A stretch of DNA of 64,000 nucleotides from Plasmopara viticola (lineage: Eukaryota > Oomycota > Peronosporomycetes > Peronosporales > Peronosporaceae). Shown here piece by piece: positions 22,429 through 34,312 of this stretch. A program made the position numbers and the translations under genes. The notes below the pieces were generated by a model. The model was not told the DNA's origin, did not search any database, and saw nothing but the letters and a program-made list of their open reading frames with translations. The number at the start of each line of letters is the position of its first letter. The stretch's first letter is position 1. The stretch covers positions 18,042 through 82,041 of the forward strand of contig MBPM02000175.1 of NCBI GenBank assembly GCA_001695595.3, read 5' to 3'.

Positions 22429-23529
22429 ATGCGTCTTCACCTCCTTATCCCCCTCTTTCAAGTTGGAATCAGCATATGTGTGGCCAATGGAGCCGGACGG
22501 TCCGGGGAGCTGAACGAAATTAGCGACGACGCTTCTCGTGCATTGACCGCCACCACCCATGATAAAGGTAGCACCGAGCAATTCTACGTTGGCCGGGCTC
22601 TCACTCAAACCGACTCACACGTCGCCAGTCTCGATCGTATCGTTGCTTCTCGCGCCTTCCCTACTGCAGTACTGGACGATCCAACTATCACTTCCCGCGC
22701 ACTCACGACAGCAAACCATAATGAGGTTGGCACTGGGACTTTGAATGTTCGGAGTGCTCTTACTCGAACAGAATCGCATGATAGTAGTGTCACCCGCATC
22801 TCTGGTTCTCGTGCATTGCCTGCCGTAGCAGGGGGTGCACCAATTGTCGGACGTGCCGGCAATTTGCGCGCGCTCTCGGTCACACTACACGTACCCCAAA
22901 CTTTGAACTTCAAGCTTGTTAGTCAACTTGAGAACGCCGTCACAGTGCCAGAACATTTGCCCATTACCGCTCCCGACGCAATAACACATCTAAATGGAGA
23001 GGGCAGAGGGAAAGCAATTTTGGCGATGAAAATGTGGATTGCCGACCTGCACCCTCAAACCAATTTTCGTGAAGTAAAAGAATTGATTCACAAAGCACAT
23101 GCCGACTCAAGCGTGAAAAGACTTCTTTACAAGCATGTGTCGGATGCGGAGTTAAATGCAAAGATGTTCCCCGAGACACTATTGGCTGAGTCTTCCGTTG
23201 ATGCCACTTTGATCGTCAAGTCGTTGGCGCTTCTTCAGCAAATTCGCTCGGAACCTTTGATAAAAAATCCGGTTATATCGCTTCAAAAGCTTAAAGTGCT
23301 TTCGCCAGAAGTGTTGGATAGCTTTGCTAGCTTCCAGACAACGATGGGAGGAAAGAGCCACGCCTTGCGTATACAAGCAAAGTTGTTTGATTTCTTGAAG
23401 AGTGAGGAAAAGATGAATGCCGACATGTTTCGGGACAGTGCGAACAAGGCAATCGAGAGGGGGGGAGATGTTGATTCGAAGTATTATGATGCGGTCTACG
23501 AAGTGTTTAAGATTAAGTACGCCTCCTAG
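22429..23529 (+). CDS. Candidate secreted effector with RALT-type N-terminal repeats
   Basis: This intronless gene encodes 366 residues. Residues 1-21 form a signal peptide (hydrophobic core LLIPLFQVGISICV). Residues 37-142 are two tandem 53-residue units, each made of three short subunits that start RALT, (R/S)ALT and RA(F/L)P. A further LRALS lies near residue 146. RAL. in this position resembles a degenerate RxLR translocation region. No dEER is obvious. The remaining ~215 residues are helix-rich (for example AILAMKMWIADLHPQ near residue 195 and SKYYDAVYEVFKIKYAS at the end), possibly a divergent WY-type fold. The ATG at 22429 is chosen because an Inr-like site overlaps the earlier in-frame ATG. 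The target is unknown. The gene stands alone in repeat-rich DNA, with a LINE derivative inserted 134 bp downstream. Confidence 0.75.
   Translation: MRLHLLIPLFQVGISICVANGAGRSGELNEISDDASRALTATTHDKGSTEQFYVGRALTQTDSHVASLDRIVASRAFPTAVLDDPTITSRALTTANHNEVGTGTLNVRSALTRTESHDSSVTRISGSRALPAVAGGAPIVGRAGNLRALSVTLHVPQTLNFKLVSQLENAVTVPEHLPITAPDAITHLNGEGRGKAILAMKMWIADLHPQTNFREVKELIHKAHADSSVKRLLYKHVSDAELNAKMFPETLLAESSVDATLIVKSLALLQQIRSEPLIKNPVISLQKLKVLSPEVLDSFASFQTTMGGKSHALRIQAKLFDFLKSEEKMNADMFRDSANKAIERGGDVDSKYYDAVYEVFKIKYAS
22537..22854 (+). repeat. Two tandem 159-bp units inside the effector gene
   Basis: Unit 1 is 22537-22695 and unit 2 is 22696-22854. They are in frame and equal in length without gaps. 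Protein subunits of 19, 19 and 15 residues line up one to one. Nucleotide divergence is high, so the duplication is old. The three subunits within a unit also resemble each other (RALT.T). Confidence 0.75.
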
Positions 23530-23662
23530 TTTTTTTTCCGGAAAGAGAAATTTGGGTAAATAAAGTACATCTTTTTACCACGTACTTCCATCGAGCATAA
23601 TTAAGCAAGTACATGCATGACCAAAAAAAATAAGATATTATCGCCTCATACAGTCATGTATC

Positions 23663-23955
23663 CTTCCAAGCGCGGGGGCTAAATGCTCGCGCGCTTCGGG
23701 CAGGTGCTCTCGGGCATCTGCAGGTCTTTAACGAGTCTCACCCTCGACGCGACGGTCTCCAGCACCAGGCCACCTGGGCTCTTACCAAGTCAGAGCTAAA
23801 AAAAATGGAGGACCCTCACGACCTCGGTGCTGGATGCACTGCCCTCCTAACGAGACCCGACGTATGCGGACACCACTCTATGCCGTGGACTAGCCAGACT
23901 GAGCCTAGCACGTGCATAACTTGGCAACGCGATAACGTAATACATTACATTACAT
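23663..23955 (+). mobile_element. Internally deleted LINE derivative, copy A
   Basis: It consists of the 5' ~105 bp of the LINE at 43264-46454, about 30 bp of its middle (CACCTGGGCTCTTACCAAG), an A-rich linker and its last ~145 bp including the (TACAT)n tail. It is flanked by an 11-bp duplication AGTCATGTATC (23652-23662 and 23956-23966). The first ~35 bp of the LINE are missing. It lies 134 bp after the effector stop codon. Confidence 0.9.
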
Positions 23956-23966
23956 AGTCATGTATC

Positions 23967-25895
23967 GTACATATGCAAGCATATACTGTACGTGCACAAA
24001 AAACACCATAGTCATATATACACCGCTATTAAGCATACACGAATATGAGGCGTATTAGCGAGAGCCAGCCAATCGTTTTGCAGCCTTTCATCCCCAGCCT
24101 CAGAGCGTCTTTTCATTACTTCACAGGCGAGGTGGAAGATATTGCTCGATAATTGTGATTAAGTACGGTGTACCGGCTGAATAGAGCTGATTAAAGCGCT
24201 TGAAGCTTTTATAGGACTCACTGATAGGACTATTGACTTCATGATATATTTTTTGTCATTTAAATAGGCAAATAAGCTAGAACAAGCCTGTGAGTGTGAG
24301 AAGAAGTTTGCTTATACAGCTACGAGCCTAGCAGGTCCAGGTATAACGGAGTTACACAAATCCAGAGGCTATCACACTACTTATTTAAATTATCGTGTGA
24401 CACAAGTCAAATAATGCTATGAACATCGATACCTCATATTTGGAAATGTAAGCACTACATTAAGTCTTAATACTAAGACAATTGATGGGTCGGGTCGATA
24501 GCGATCTGCGACACGCGCTACTTATGTGTATCGATTAAAGGACAGACCTAAACTCACAACATCTCTAAGTAGATAGCTACGACAACTTTGCGACACCAAA
24601 TTGTGCTTGTACTTAATCTTGTCACATACGACTGCATCAATATGAAGATGAAGCAGTACCTCGGGGTATAGAAGACGATCTGAACAGGCTATCACTCTTT
24701 CTTAGCTCCCAGGGGGCGCATCTTTTCGATACACAAGAGCCTGGCAGTCAATGCGCGTTTATAGACGCTCTTTGGTAATAAGTGCACTCTGTTTAAGCGT
24801 TTTCGGTAGGAGATGATGAAGGTGTCTGCGTTGGTGACACCAACGCCTACCTCACCAATGCCAAATCCGTTCACGGTAGGCGCGAATGCCGTAAAAAGGA
24901 AGAGGAGAACTTTTTTGCTCTGGGTCAGAGCAATCGAAATGATCATGATGTCTGCCTCGTTACGAATGGAGCAAAAGAGAGCAACTCCGGCCGTCTTTTA
25001 ACTGGATGAGAGAGCACACGGGTAGGTAATACGTGTTAAAAATCAGTAAATAAACCTGAGATAAAGTAGGAAATCAGGTGGTGCAAGTCTATTCGACTCT
25101 TATCATGCGTGCTGTGTGCATTCACGTCCCACCAGGATGAAAAGAAGGTGGTGAAATCTACCCAAATATTATGAGCTATGCTTGTAGTGATGGCCAGAGG
25201 TTTCATCTAGAAGAGTTTATAATTTAAGTCCACGGAATGTGCACGGATGCAGCCCAAACGGATGTGTCACTCGACCTGATTTGAAGTGGCCAAAAATGGG
25301 GCATTAGATGCCAAGTTTAACTTTCAGAAGGCACGGTAGAGGAGCCAGGTATTATTTGACGATCTAATTCATATTGATCATGCCGAAGAAGGAGACTTCG
25401 AGGTCCGAAACATCCAATGAAGTTTCATCTGTCGCGATGCTTGTCATTTGTGATCGAGGTGTTCCCATTCCCGTGAGCAACAGATATCAGAAAGTATTTA
25501 AGCAAAGCAAATCAGTCTTCAAGCATGCTGCGAACAAAAAGTCACGCTCAAAAGGCGGAGCGGATTCCAAAAATTGCACTCTCTTGACTCAAAGTAATTA
25601 AAGCTCAGCCCCAGAAGAGGTTTAACACAGACCTTACAAAAATGCCTGGCTTGATAGTTATAAAGGTAGCCGTGAAAGTGTCAAAAAGCCATAAACTGTC
25701 CAATTCAAACCCGGGGTGCTATGCAAGTTCATTGAGTGCTGATCGCCGAAAGAAGTGAGCCATATGCTGAGGATGTATATGCCAATTCTATGCAACATGG
25801 CTTTACCACTACTCGTTTGACAGCAGAAGCAAAGATGATTGTATCTACATTTAAGTGAAACCAAAATAATAGTTCCTAGCGTTCAGCACTGTTTG
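23967..25895. other. Gene-poor DNA with a weak secreted-protein candidate
   Basis: On the minus strand, 24946-24692 encodes 84 residues with a hydrophobic stretch KKVLLFLFTAFAPTVNG that could be a signal peptide. It has no recognised domain or promoter motif, so I do not call it a gene. A short repeat near 24396-24427 (TGACACAAGTCAAATAATG) recurs near 48232 and 49351. Confidence 0.25.
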
Positions 25896-26167
25896 TCTGA
25901 CGAACGCCATGACCTCACCTTGTACAAAATTTGAAGAGTGCCATTCGCTTTTCTCCTAATAATATAAATTAAAATAGGAACTGTATACGTTTAACCAAGC
26001 GGCCTGGCCAAACGAAAGGCCTCGTATCTCACCTCTAAAGCTCGAACTGCGTCAAAAGGTTGATCCCTTCGTAGCAAATTTGATGCTCACTGAGTGCTCA
26101 AAATGCACAGCGTTATACTTAATATGGTCATAAGGCGACTATGAGCACCGTACGTCCACTCATACTA
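25896..26167 (+). repeat. 272-bp direct repeat, copy 1
   Basis: By eye it is identical to 26678-26949. Together they bracket the MCM-like fragment. Homology stops abruptly on both sides. Confidence 0.95.
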
Positions 26168-26263
26168 ACAAATACAGCTCTAAAAAAGTCGAGCGATATT
26201 ACCAAAAAGAGGTTGTTTTAATAATTTCTAGCTCAATTGATAGCATTTTTCAGGCCGGCCGCG

Positions 26264-26716
26264 ATGGCGGAGGCTGACGAGGAGGCCACGACAGGCTCTC
26301 TATTTAAGCGTTTGGCGCCCGAATACGAAGCGGCATTTGCGCGTTTTCTACGTCGCTATTACAGAGTGAATGTTCAGCAGCTACACCAGCGTCTGTGCTA
26401 CGCCTCGCCTTCCTTTTCTGTCCTCAACAAAGCTGCCGACTCGAGCGCGTTGGTCTACAGCCAGCATGTATGTGCACAGCTTCTGCTCGACTTTAACGCT
26501 CAGTTAGGGACACTACTATTTCGCCACCCCGAACAGCTGTTACCACTATTTCACTGTGCGCTATTAAAGGAAGTGAGTTGCAACGCCGGCGAGCCGTTAG
26601 AGGGCGGTGGACTGCAGTCCATTCCGCTCAAGTTGCGACACAAGCTGAAGGTGCGCGTCGCAAATCTGCCGCCAGTTTCTGACGAACGCCATGACCTCAC
26701 CTTGTACAAAATTTGA
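26264..26716 (+). pseudogene. MCM-family N-terminal domain fragment (MCM9-like?)
   Basis: The 150-codon frame from 26264 (MAEADEEATTG) has the layout of an MCM helicase N-terminal domain. It includes DFNAQLGTLLFRHPEQLLPLF (shown in the family as an aspartate-rich helix pair) and KLKVRVANLPP, the strand before the OB fold. MCM proteins form hexameric replicative or repair helicases. Everything after this point is missing: no OB fold, zinc finger or AAA+ domain. The frame ends within the second 272-bp repeat. It is thus a truncated copy or remnant. MCM9 is a guess from the short N-terminus, and another MCM is possible. Confidence 0.5.
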
Positions 26717-26949
26717 AGAGTGCCATTCGCTTTTCTCCTAATAATATAAATTAAAATAGGAACTGTATACGTTTAACCAAGCGGCCTGGCCAAACGAAAG
26801 GCCTCGTATCTCACCTCTAAAGCTCGAACTGCGTCAAAAGGTTGATCCCTTCGTAGCAAATTTGATGCTCACTGAGTGCTCAAAATGCACAGCGTTATAC
26901 TTAATATGGTCATAAGGCGACTATGAGCACCGTACGTCCACTCATACTA
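26678..26949 (+). repeat. 272-bp direct repeat, copy 2
   Basis: It matches 25896-26167 without visible differences. It begins inside the end of the MCM-like reading frame (the last 13 codons) and continues into a dispersed repeat shared with 53610-53940. Confidence 0.95.
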
Positions 26950-27090
26950 GCCTCACAAGTAAAATTGAGGGCAAAGACACGCTTTAAGCGACAAAGGCCC
27001 TTTAGGACTAAGAAAATGACCCGAAGCCCAAAAACACCCCACAAAAGCGGTGATTGCGTCGGAATTGTCAGACGTTTCAGACGCGCAAAT
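26750..27090 (+). repeat. Dispersed repeat, copy at 26.8 kb
   Basis: It aligns with 53610-53940 over about 330 bp, through blocks such as GTTGATCCCTTCGTAGC, GATGCTCACTGAGTGCTC, TATGAGCACCGTACGT and GGACTA.GAAAATG. The class is unknown. No terminal structure was found. Confidence 0.7.
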
Positions 27091-29310
27091 TTTTTGAGGC
27101 ATGGCCAAAACTCCTACAGCATATGCTGATTGTATGTCACTCCCTTGTATAAGAAGTCAATACTACCCATGTACTAAGTCGAATGCGCTGTACATTGCAC
27201 ATTTTTTTAAGCTAATTTGCGATGCACTATCTTTTTAAATTGGCGTCTGTGCCTGGGTAATGGCCGCATTTATCCTTTTGGTTACAGGCGTGTACGACGA
27301 GCAGTTGTACCAATCCTGCTCTAAAATCTGCACAATAAAGGCGACAATGGCGTCCCACTGCTTTTTTTGGCACGAGCCACTACCGTGTTACGCGGTCATT
27401 ATTCAAAAAAATGTCAAACTTATGACGTACATCTCTAATGAGTGTTATCCCTCAAGTCAGCTCTCGAGAGACCACATCCTGATATCTCGATTCTTATACC
27501 AAAGGAAAAGAGATTCGGTATACTATCTAAAACTAATGTCTTTTTCCCACTTAGAGCTTTTAGTGACAGTTAAGATCGTTTCATTTTCATGTGCTGCTCC
27601 GTCCGATGAAGAGTGCAGTAATAAGAAGGTGTTATCTTTCTTAGGTCGCATAACCTACGCCAACACTTCTTCAAGCTTTGTCATGGATCATCCGTCCAGC
27701 TTAAGCTGAGCACTTGAATGAGAAAACTGTTCCTCGCCTTCGACTGTACCAGCATTATCCTGTGTAACCCAGCGCTATCGTCAAGTATTTAGATAGTCTC
27801 ACCGTCCAAGATGAGACATCCGGTGCTAATAAAAAATGCATGAAATAATATTCTCTCATTGACTAGAGACGCTAATTTTCGTATTTGCGTGAACGCGCTT
27901 GTGCATTGATGCACCGGCGCCTACATTGGCGTTCAGCAAAGAGCTCTGCTCATTAGAGTACCCGCTTGAAAAAAAAAGAGTCACTTAACATCTATCCGAA
28001 GAGTAGCACCCGCGAGCTTCAGCAATATGCCTACAAATTTACGCCGAGCATACAGCTAGCGGTCTTCATAATGAGCGAATCTTAGTAAGTGGCATGCTAC
28101 CAAAATGCAGCGAGCTCTGACCTCGTACGCTGTGTTCAATGCCACTCTACTTGCATCGTCGAGAACATTTGTTTAATGTATTAGCTTATCATAAACCAAG
28201 TCGCACCCGTTATGTAGCGAGTGATGTCATCTCCGAGCACTAGTTAACGCTACACGTCACATGCAGTGATTGAGCTTCACCTATACAGCTTCAGCTTTGT
28301 GTCGGCCACGCCACTCAGTGCTGTGTCTTGTAAGAGCCTGCAACACCCTACGCTCAAAACTTCACTTCTTAATATGATTAATGTCGTTACAATGTCCGAC
28401 ACATTAACAAGCCTAGTCCAGTGCTTGCACCAATAGCTATCATACATCTTAATACAGATAAACCCAGCAAGTTATATTTTGGGCTTAAAGTGCTACACGC
28501 TCAGTCTTAAGGAGCGTGAGTCGAGCGACGTGCTCGCAAAGTAACGCGACTACGCATTCAAAGCTCGAGGCCCGGTCAGACCAAAGTCTCGGAATAATGC
28601 TTATCCTGGCATAGATAGTCGGGGTCGCTAAAATTACGAATGACGAGCACCTGATTTGTATCTTCTAGACGTTCACCGGCGGTCGACGACAAGGCGTTAG
28701 TCAACCGAATCCTACTTGCGGTGTTCATCTAAGAGAGCATTTACTTCGCTGAATACGGAGCAAATTACGAGTAAAAGGGCGTTCTTGTGCCCGATGCTTG
28801 AATTACCTCAGGCATTTTAGTAGACGTGGTACGGTCCAATAACCAGCACTGGCCTTTTGATCTTTTCGATTCCAAATGAGCTCATTTCTGCATAGAAAAA
28901 TTCCTGCGACGACAACAACTTGTCTCTAAGAGCTAAGGGTGTCTAGCGCTGAAGGGCTAGGTCAAACATTTGATGCCGTTAGCAATCAGGGTATCCAACG
29001 TAGCTTCTTGTCTGAACACGGCCGGATCGCCGGACACAATCACGAAGTTCGCTCGCAAAATGATAAGCAGGTGCAAAGTAGCTCGCTCAGACTACACTAC
29101 GTGCTCTTGCACTACATTGTCGGAAAGAGCACCTACCCTCATGCCGATGGCAAGGTTGTTGGTCGACTCAGCTGAAATGAGCTCTGAGGCTTAATTCATT
29201 TGTTGTGCCGGCCTCTGAATAGCGGCGCAAGATACAATTCCGCTTGAGATTAAACTTGTAAAGAGTAAATCCAAGCAGTTTAAAGTCTCGTAGGAGACTG
29301 TAACGGGGTT
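27091..29310. other. Gene-poor DNA with unassigned open frames
   Basis: The longest frame (27260-27709, 149 codons, plus) has no recognised domain and ordinary composition. I leave it unassigned. On the minus strand at about 29180-28960, a frame with one stop reads NLAIGMRVGALSDNVVQEHVV and FVIVSGDPAVFRQEATLDTL, perhaps a remnant of a real gene of unknown identity. Confidence 0.25.
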
Positions 29311-29394
29311 GCACGAGCCTAGCGTGTACCACACAAGCTGCCAATTTGTGTGGCACGAGCCTAGCGTGTACCACACAAGCTGCCAATTTGTGTG
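29311..29394 (+). repeat. 42-bp tandem repeat, two units
   Basis: Units 29311-29352 and 29353-29394 are identical, with a partial third start (GCAC). Each junction contains TTGTGTGG....CCACACAA, so the array can form stem-loops. TGTAACGGGG precedes it at 29300. Confidence 0.95.
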
Positions 29395-32300
29395 GCACAG
29401 GTTTGGCCATAAGAAGGCAGTAATTCTTACAAAGGCGTTAACAGAATTAATAGTATATAGCCTTGTGTATATCAGCAAAGACTGTTAATCCAGAAAATTA
29501 TCGAGGATTTTTTTTTCCAGCGGCTTTGATCGACAAAAGCTTCAAAAAGTCTAGCCTATTAATCAAAGTATAATTAATATGCACTTAGTATTAAGACTAA
29601 CAGTTACTACGACAGCCTCGCTTCATCAAGCATTTTACTTGTACGACAGAAGACAACGAGTTTAATGGTAAAAGCTAAATTGGCAGGGGGATGTAACAGA
29701 TTATTGACATAGCTGAACTTACTTCTACTCACAGACTTCTACCGGCTATGGCTTACTGATATAAGGCTTATCAACTAGCTTATAGCTAAAATTACTTTCG
29801 TCTTCATCGAGGACAGCAACGATTAACGCTTTTATTCTCGCTTTACTGCTTTCTACAAGCTATTCACCAGATGTTCTACTCCTCGTCACCTTTAGCATTG
29901 TCAATGCCCTTCTACACTGTCTACAGTCGACACAAAGTCCAAAAGCTAGATAGCGTCGAGAGACAAGTACAGTTCGTTAGGTCTTCAGGAAAACTACCTT
30001 AACAGTATTACATGGACAAGAGCTACTTTGTCAGTTCCAGCCAGTCAAACAGCCGCAGTGTCGCGTCAAGTATATTATGTGTGAGTCGCAACAGTTCGAT
30101 AATATTAAGGCTTCTATTTTTTGCAGCGCAATAGCACCTTGAGGTGTGTGTGTGTGTTTTTTCTTCTTCTTAGCAATGTACGCATCCTGTGCTCAATATT
30201 ATTGTCCAAGAGCAATAGCTACTATCAGTTACTCAAACACTAGCATAGAATTGCAAAGATCGATGTACAAGTCATCATTGCAAATTTTTCAAGTCGCGAT
30301 AACAAATGTGACTCAGCACCAGTTCCTGCCACTTACCCTACTGATGGCACCCAATTAAAATGTTATGGCTATGCTGGTAAAATGTGTCGATCGAGCTAAC
30401 AGACTCAGCGGCAACCGTCAGCTAACAATTTGAAATAAGACCACTTATTGATCTTTCTCTATGCTTGCTTTGGAGTTTGGTGATTTTGTCGGCAAATTGT
30501 TTTTTTGTCTTGATATAGGGCCGAACGTAGCTTGTCAAAGCTCGTATCTCCATCGAGAAAATCTGCGAGGTGCTCTTAAGATTGGACCAGTGCACCTTCC
30601 GATCGGACTAGGCGAGATGACCACCTGCGGGGCGGTCGCTTTATTAAGAAAGCTTTAGCCTTGGATGACGACATATAGATGGCTGTGGGATCAAATCAAA
30701 ATAGCGTTTATAGTTCATTGATTGTATCTATAGCGTACAGACTTTAATTGGTAGTAGTGTAGCGCTTAAAAGAGTCGTCAGCGTCGGAGATTTTTTTTTT
30801 ATTTGTTACTGATAAGTTATAGTGAAGGTAATACGGATCGATAAGCCAAATACTTGGTGCTAATAATAGGTCCCTTATTTTCATACGCGATCGAATCTGT
30901 TTTATCAGTCTTTACCAATTGCGTGGAAAAATCAATTTGGTAGATTATTATGGACGACTCCGCAGATTTATGGAGGTTGTGTGATAAAGTGCTTAGTAGA
31001 ATCGTTAGACAATTAATTGAGAGATTAGTCGTAAGATATAGGTGGCAAGTTAATGGAAATGGGTCGAGACGTCAAAAAGTTTATTGAAGTTGTGAAAAGG
31101 TCAACTTAGTAAGTTATGATGGTCTAGTAGGTGACCGATTTGCTTTGCAGATTTTAATTTTTATTGCAATAATATCGCAGGAACTAATACGGTCGACTAT
31201 GCAGGAGTAGGTCGGCTACGTAGCCACGCTTAATTTTTCAGAACGTCCATGGTTAATTTATGCGTATACCTATCCACGTCGAGATCAGGTGGACAGTAAG
31301 CGCAGCAAACAAATGTTATACATTGCACGCGTCTATCTCTATAGCTCTTATTCGCACTCGAATTTCAAAAAGACAGTAGGATGAGCAGAGCGCTTATGAT
31401 GCGTAGAAGGCAGAGCATTAGAGCATGCTATTTCTTAATAAATATGAATTCTCTTTTTTTTTGAAACACAATTCTGCTTGACCTACAAAGACATCGTGCG
31501 CTAGTCACGTAAGCCAAATCCAAGCTTTGTTGAATGGCGTGATCTCCGATACCCCCGAATACTTGAAACGGCTGCCTCAAGAAGAAGAGGCTTGTCACAC
31601 AGGGCACAAATATGATGCATTGTGCATAGTAGCCAATCTGACTCGTCAAGAGCCTCGTGCGCCATCTAAGAGCTTTTACGTAGTGCTAATCGCCCCACTG
31701 GGAGAAACCCAGCCTGCTCCAACGAGCAATACCACACCAGAGAAGTGTAATAGACCTTCACAAGATTCGTGCCTCAGTAGTCCTATGACCAACGTAGAAT
31801 ATCTCCATTAGTGGGCGCATGGTCTGATCGGGGCCTTGCAGGCTCGCGAGAGCCGCTCTATCCACCATGAAGGGATGATATGATACAGATACTAATTTTA
31901 AGGTCTATATCAAAGCAACAATTGTATTTTATATACAAAAATAAAGCAAAGACTAATAGACGCGCATCGTAGCCTTTGTAACTTGATCACAAGAATTTAG
32001 TATGTCTAAAACCTTAAATCTGTGTGACACAAATAAAGTAATTTACTTTGTACTTTCCTTTTTGGTCCAAGCGCTTGTCCGAAGCGTAGTACATAATTTA
32101 AAGAACCTTTCTTATGCAATTTTTGTCGATCGTAATTCAGAAAAATGACCTTTATCGGAGGCTTTACGAAAGAAAGACCAGTTAACATTATAAATAACTA
32201 CACCGTATATTAGTATCAAGACTAGCACGAACAATTGGAGTCGGGCAGATAGCGGCCTGTAACACAATGACTTATAAATAAAGAGCGACGAAAAGAGATT

Positions 32301-34190
32301 TGATTTGCGCTTTCTTTTAGAAAAAAATGCCACAATAGCACCGATGCAGCCTTCGTTTGCGGCAACGCTTCCCCGTGTGTCGACATACCAGCGTCAACAT
32401 TTTCGTCGGTGCTGCTACAGCTGGTTGTCCTGTTTTTTTGTTTATGTAGTAGGACTTTAGATGTATCGTACTCAAATAATCATCGTCTTCCCAATATCTC
32501 TTTCTACTTCAATTCAAATGCGCTTCAGTACTCAGCAGCACAAAGACATATTAGGTTGCTTTTAGAAAAAAAAATCACACTGTCGCGCGCCGATTGCAGT
32601 ATAGTATTGATGATCGTGCTCTTTTTATACAAACGGCTGTTAATCAATAAAAATACTGCGCTGGTGCTGTAGATTACGATTTGTACGATTAGTACATCTG
32701 CTCGGCCAGAACGTTCCTGGAATTGGCACATCGTACGACACATCATGATATCATGATGTACAATAGGCTCATTTGCAAGTGGCGAATTCGGTACTGCTAG
32801 AGAGCGGTGAGTATAGAGGCGGGTCAAGTGGCACAGAATGGTGAACATGCGCAAGTTGTGCGGCGTGCGCCTTGTGTTCTTAAGTGTCTGAACGTCACCC
32901 AGGCAAGCTTTTTGCGAGATAAAAATATGGTTGTAAAAGCCGTACAAGCAACGTAACACTATGTTGGGGTGCACGTGCCGCTTAACTACGGCTACAAAAA
33001 ATATTACAAAATAGTTTTAGAAGTAGATCTATTTTTTGACATCATTATAAGCGTAGGTGAAGTTTTTGGTGCAAAAAATACCAAATATAACGCTAAATGC
33101 TTACGTACATTCTTGTACATGAATTGACTAGGCGCAGCACGTGCCGAAGCTTTTGACTGGACATTTCTCATGCAATAACCTCTATACTCTATCATATGAA
33201 TTACGTCGATTCGCGACACAACCAATTTTGAGCGTTAAGGAAGATAATCTGTTTGCTTGGCTGTAAAATCGATTACAAGGTGCCACCAGGTCACAAATAT
33301 CTTATCAGAGTACAGAGAAGGTCTGTGTAAGAATACAGGATCTTCTAGAAGGCGTGCAGGAGAGTGGGCGACCTTCTAGTGAACAAGCCTTTGCGTGATC
33401 GCAATACAAAACAGACTGAAATATTTAGCTTGAAATGTTAGATAAAAAATTACAGATTGTTTTATCTACAATTTCTTATAAGCAGTTAGAGTAGATACTA
33501 CAACTAAAATAGTGATTGTTTATTTCGGTGTATTTTTGAAATAGCTTCAGTATACAAACAGATTTTGAAAGAGCGCTCGTTGTACACCTGATAAAGCCTT
33601 TTACCTAAGATTCCTTCTAACAGTGTTATTAACATATACTATCCCGGCGCAGTGTTTGACTCGTCGAAAAGAAATGCTGCTAAAGACATGGCGGTGTGTA
33701 CAGTGTGCAGTGCAACGACGGTAATATCTACCTATGCAATAGTAAGTTAAACAATTAACCGCAATAGTACTCTGAGTGGTATGGTCTGTTATACTTTGAG
33801 AGATTGCAAAAGCACCTGCGGCAAGTTATTGCTGATGACCACAGTTGTTTAAGCCCATATGACGCTTGAACAGATCGCGTTTTGTGTCGACAATCGTGCA
33901 AGTATGGAAAGACGAATGTAATCAGTTCTTGCTGACCGGGTATATGCGCACAAACAAGGTTACACTTTCGCAATTTAAAGCCTCTTTAATGTAGAATAAT
34001 TATCTTTTGCAGAGCGTTTGTCACAGAGCGTGCTTATCGTCAGTTGGTTGGTTTCGTTGATTGAGGAAGCCGACTATAAATTGACAATCACTTACACAAA
34101 CACAGCGCGAACTATGCGAAATTGACATGAACACTAAATCAGAAACACGCGTTTTGGTTCTGCGTTGGACGACTCCATATTAGTGTTCGG
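29395..34190. other. Gene-poor, AT-rich DNA
   Basis: No gene is supported. A perfect 20-bp palindrome lies at 32740-32759. Open frames such as 32974-32525 (minus, 149 codons) and 31527-31811 (plus) have no motifs and lie in low-GC DNA. Confidence 0.35.
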
Positions 34191-34312
34191 AGCTTATGTT
34201 ACCGGCGCTTGACTTGGCATTATGCCAAAGCCGAGACATCTTGGAGGCGACCTATCAACTGAGCAAATGTGTTTTTTTAACTTACGGACAAACGCACTCG
34301 TTCTAATGTGGT
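34191..34312 (+). repeat. Dispersed repeat, copy 2 of 3
   Basis: It contains GGCATTATGCCAAAGCCGAGACAT and, about 60 bases on, CTTACGGACAAACGCACTCG. This is aligned in order with 36855-36990 and 10159-10275. Confidence 0.6.

Noticed and set aside
26750..26949. The 272-bp direct repeats as LTRs of a retrotransposon carrying an MCM fragment
   Set aside because: The ends lack TG..CA, no primer-binding site or target duplication is present, and the second copy continues into a longer dispersed repeat.
27260..27709. 149-codon plus-strand frame as a possible gene
   Set aside because: No domain, signal peptide, promoter motif or splice context. The length alone is not convincing in this AT-rich region.
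32740..32759. Perfect 20-bp palindrome ACATCATGATATCATGATGT
   Set aside because: It is a simple ATG/CAT alternation in AT-rich DNA with no copies or context. It is noted but not treated as a regulatory site.
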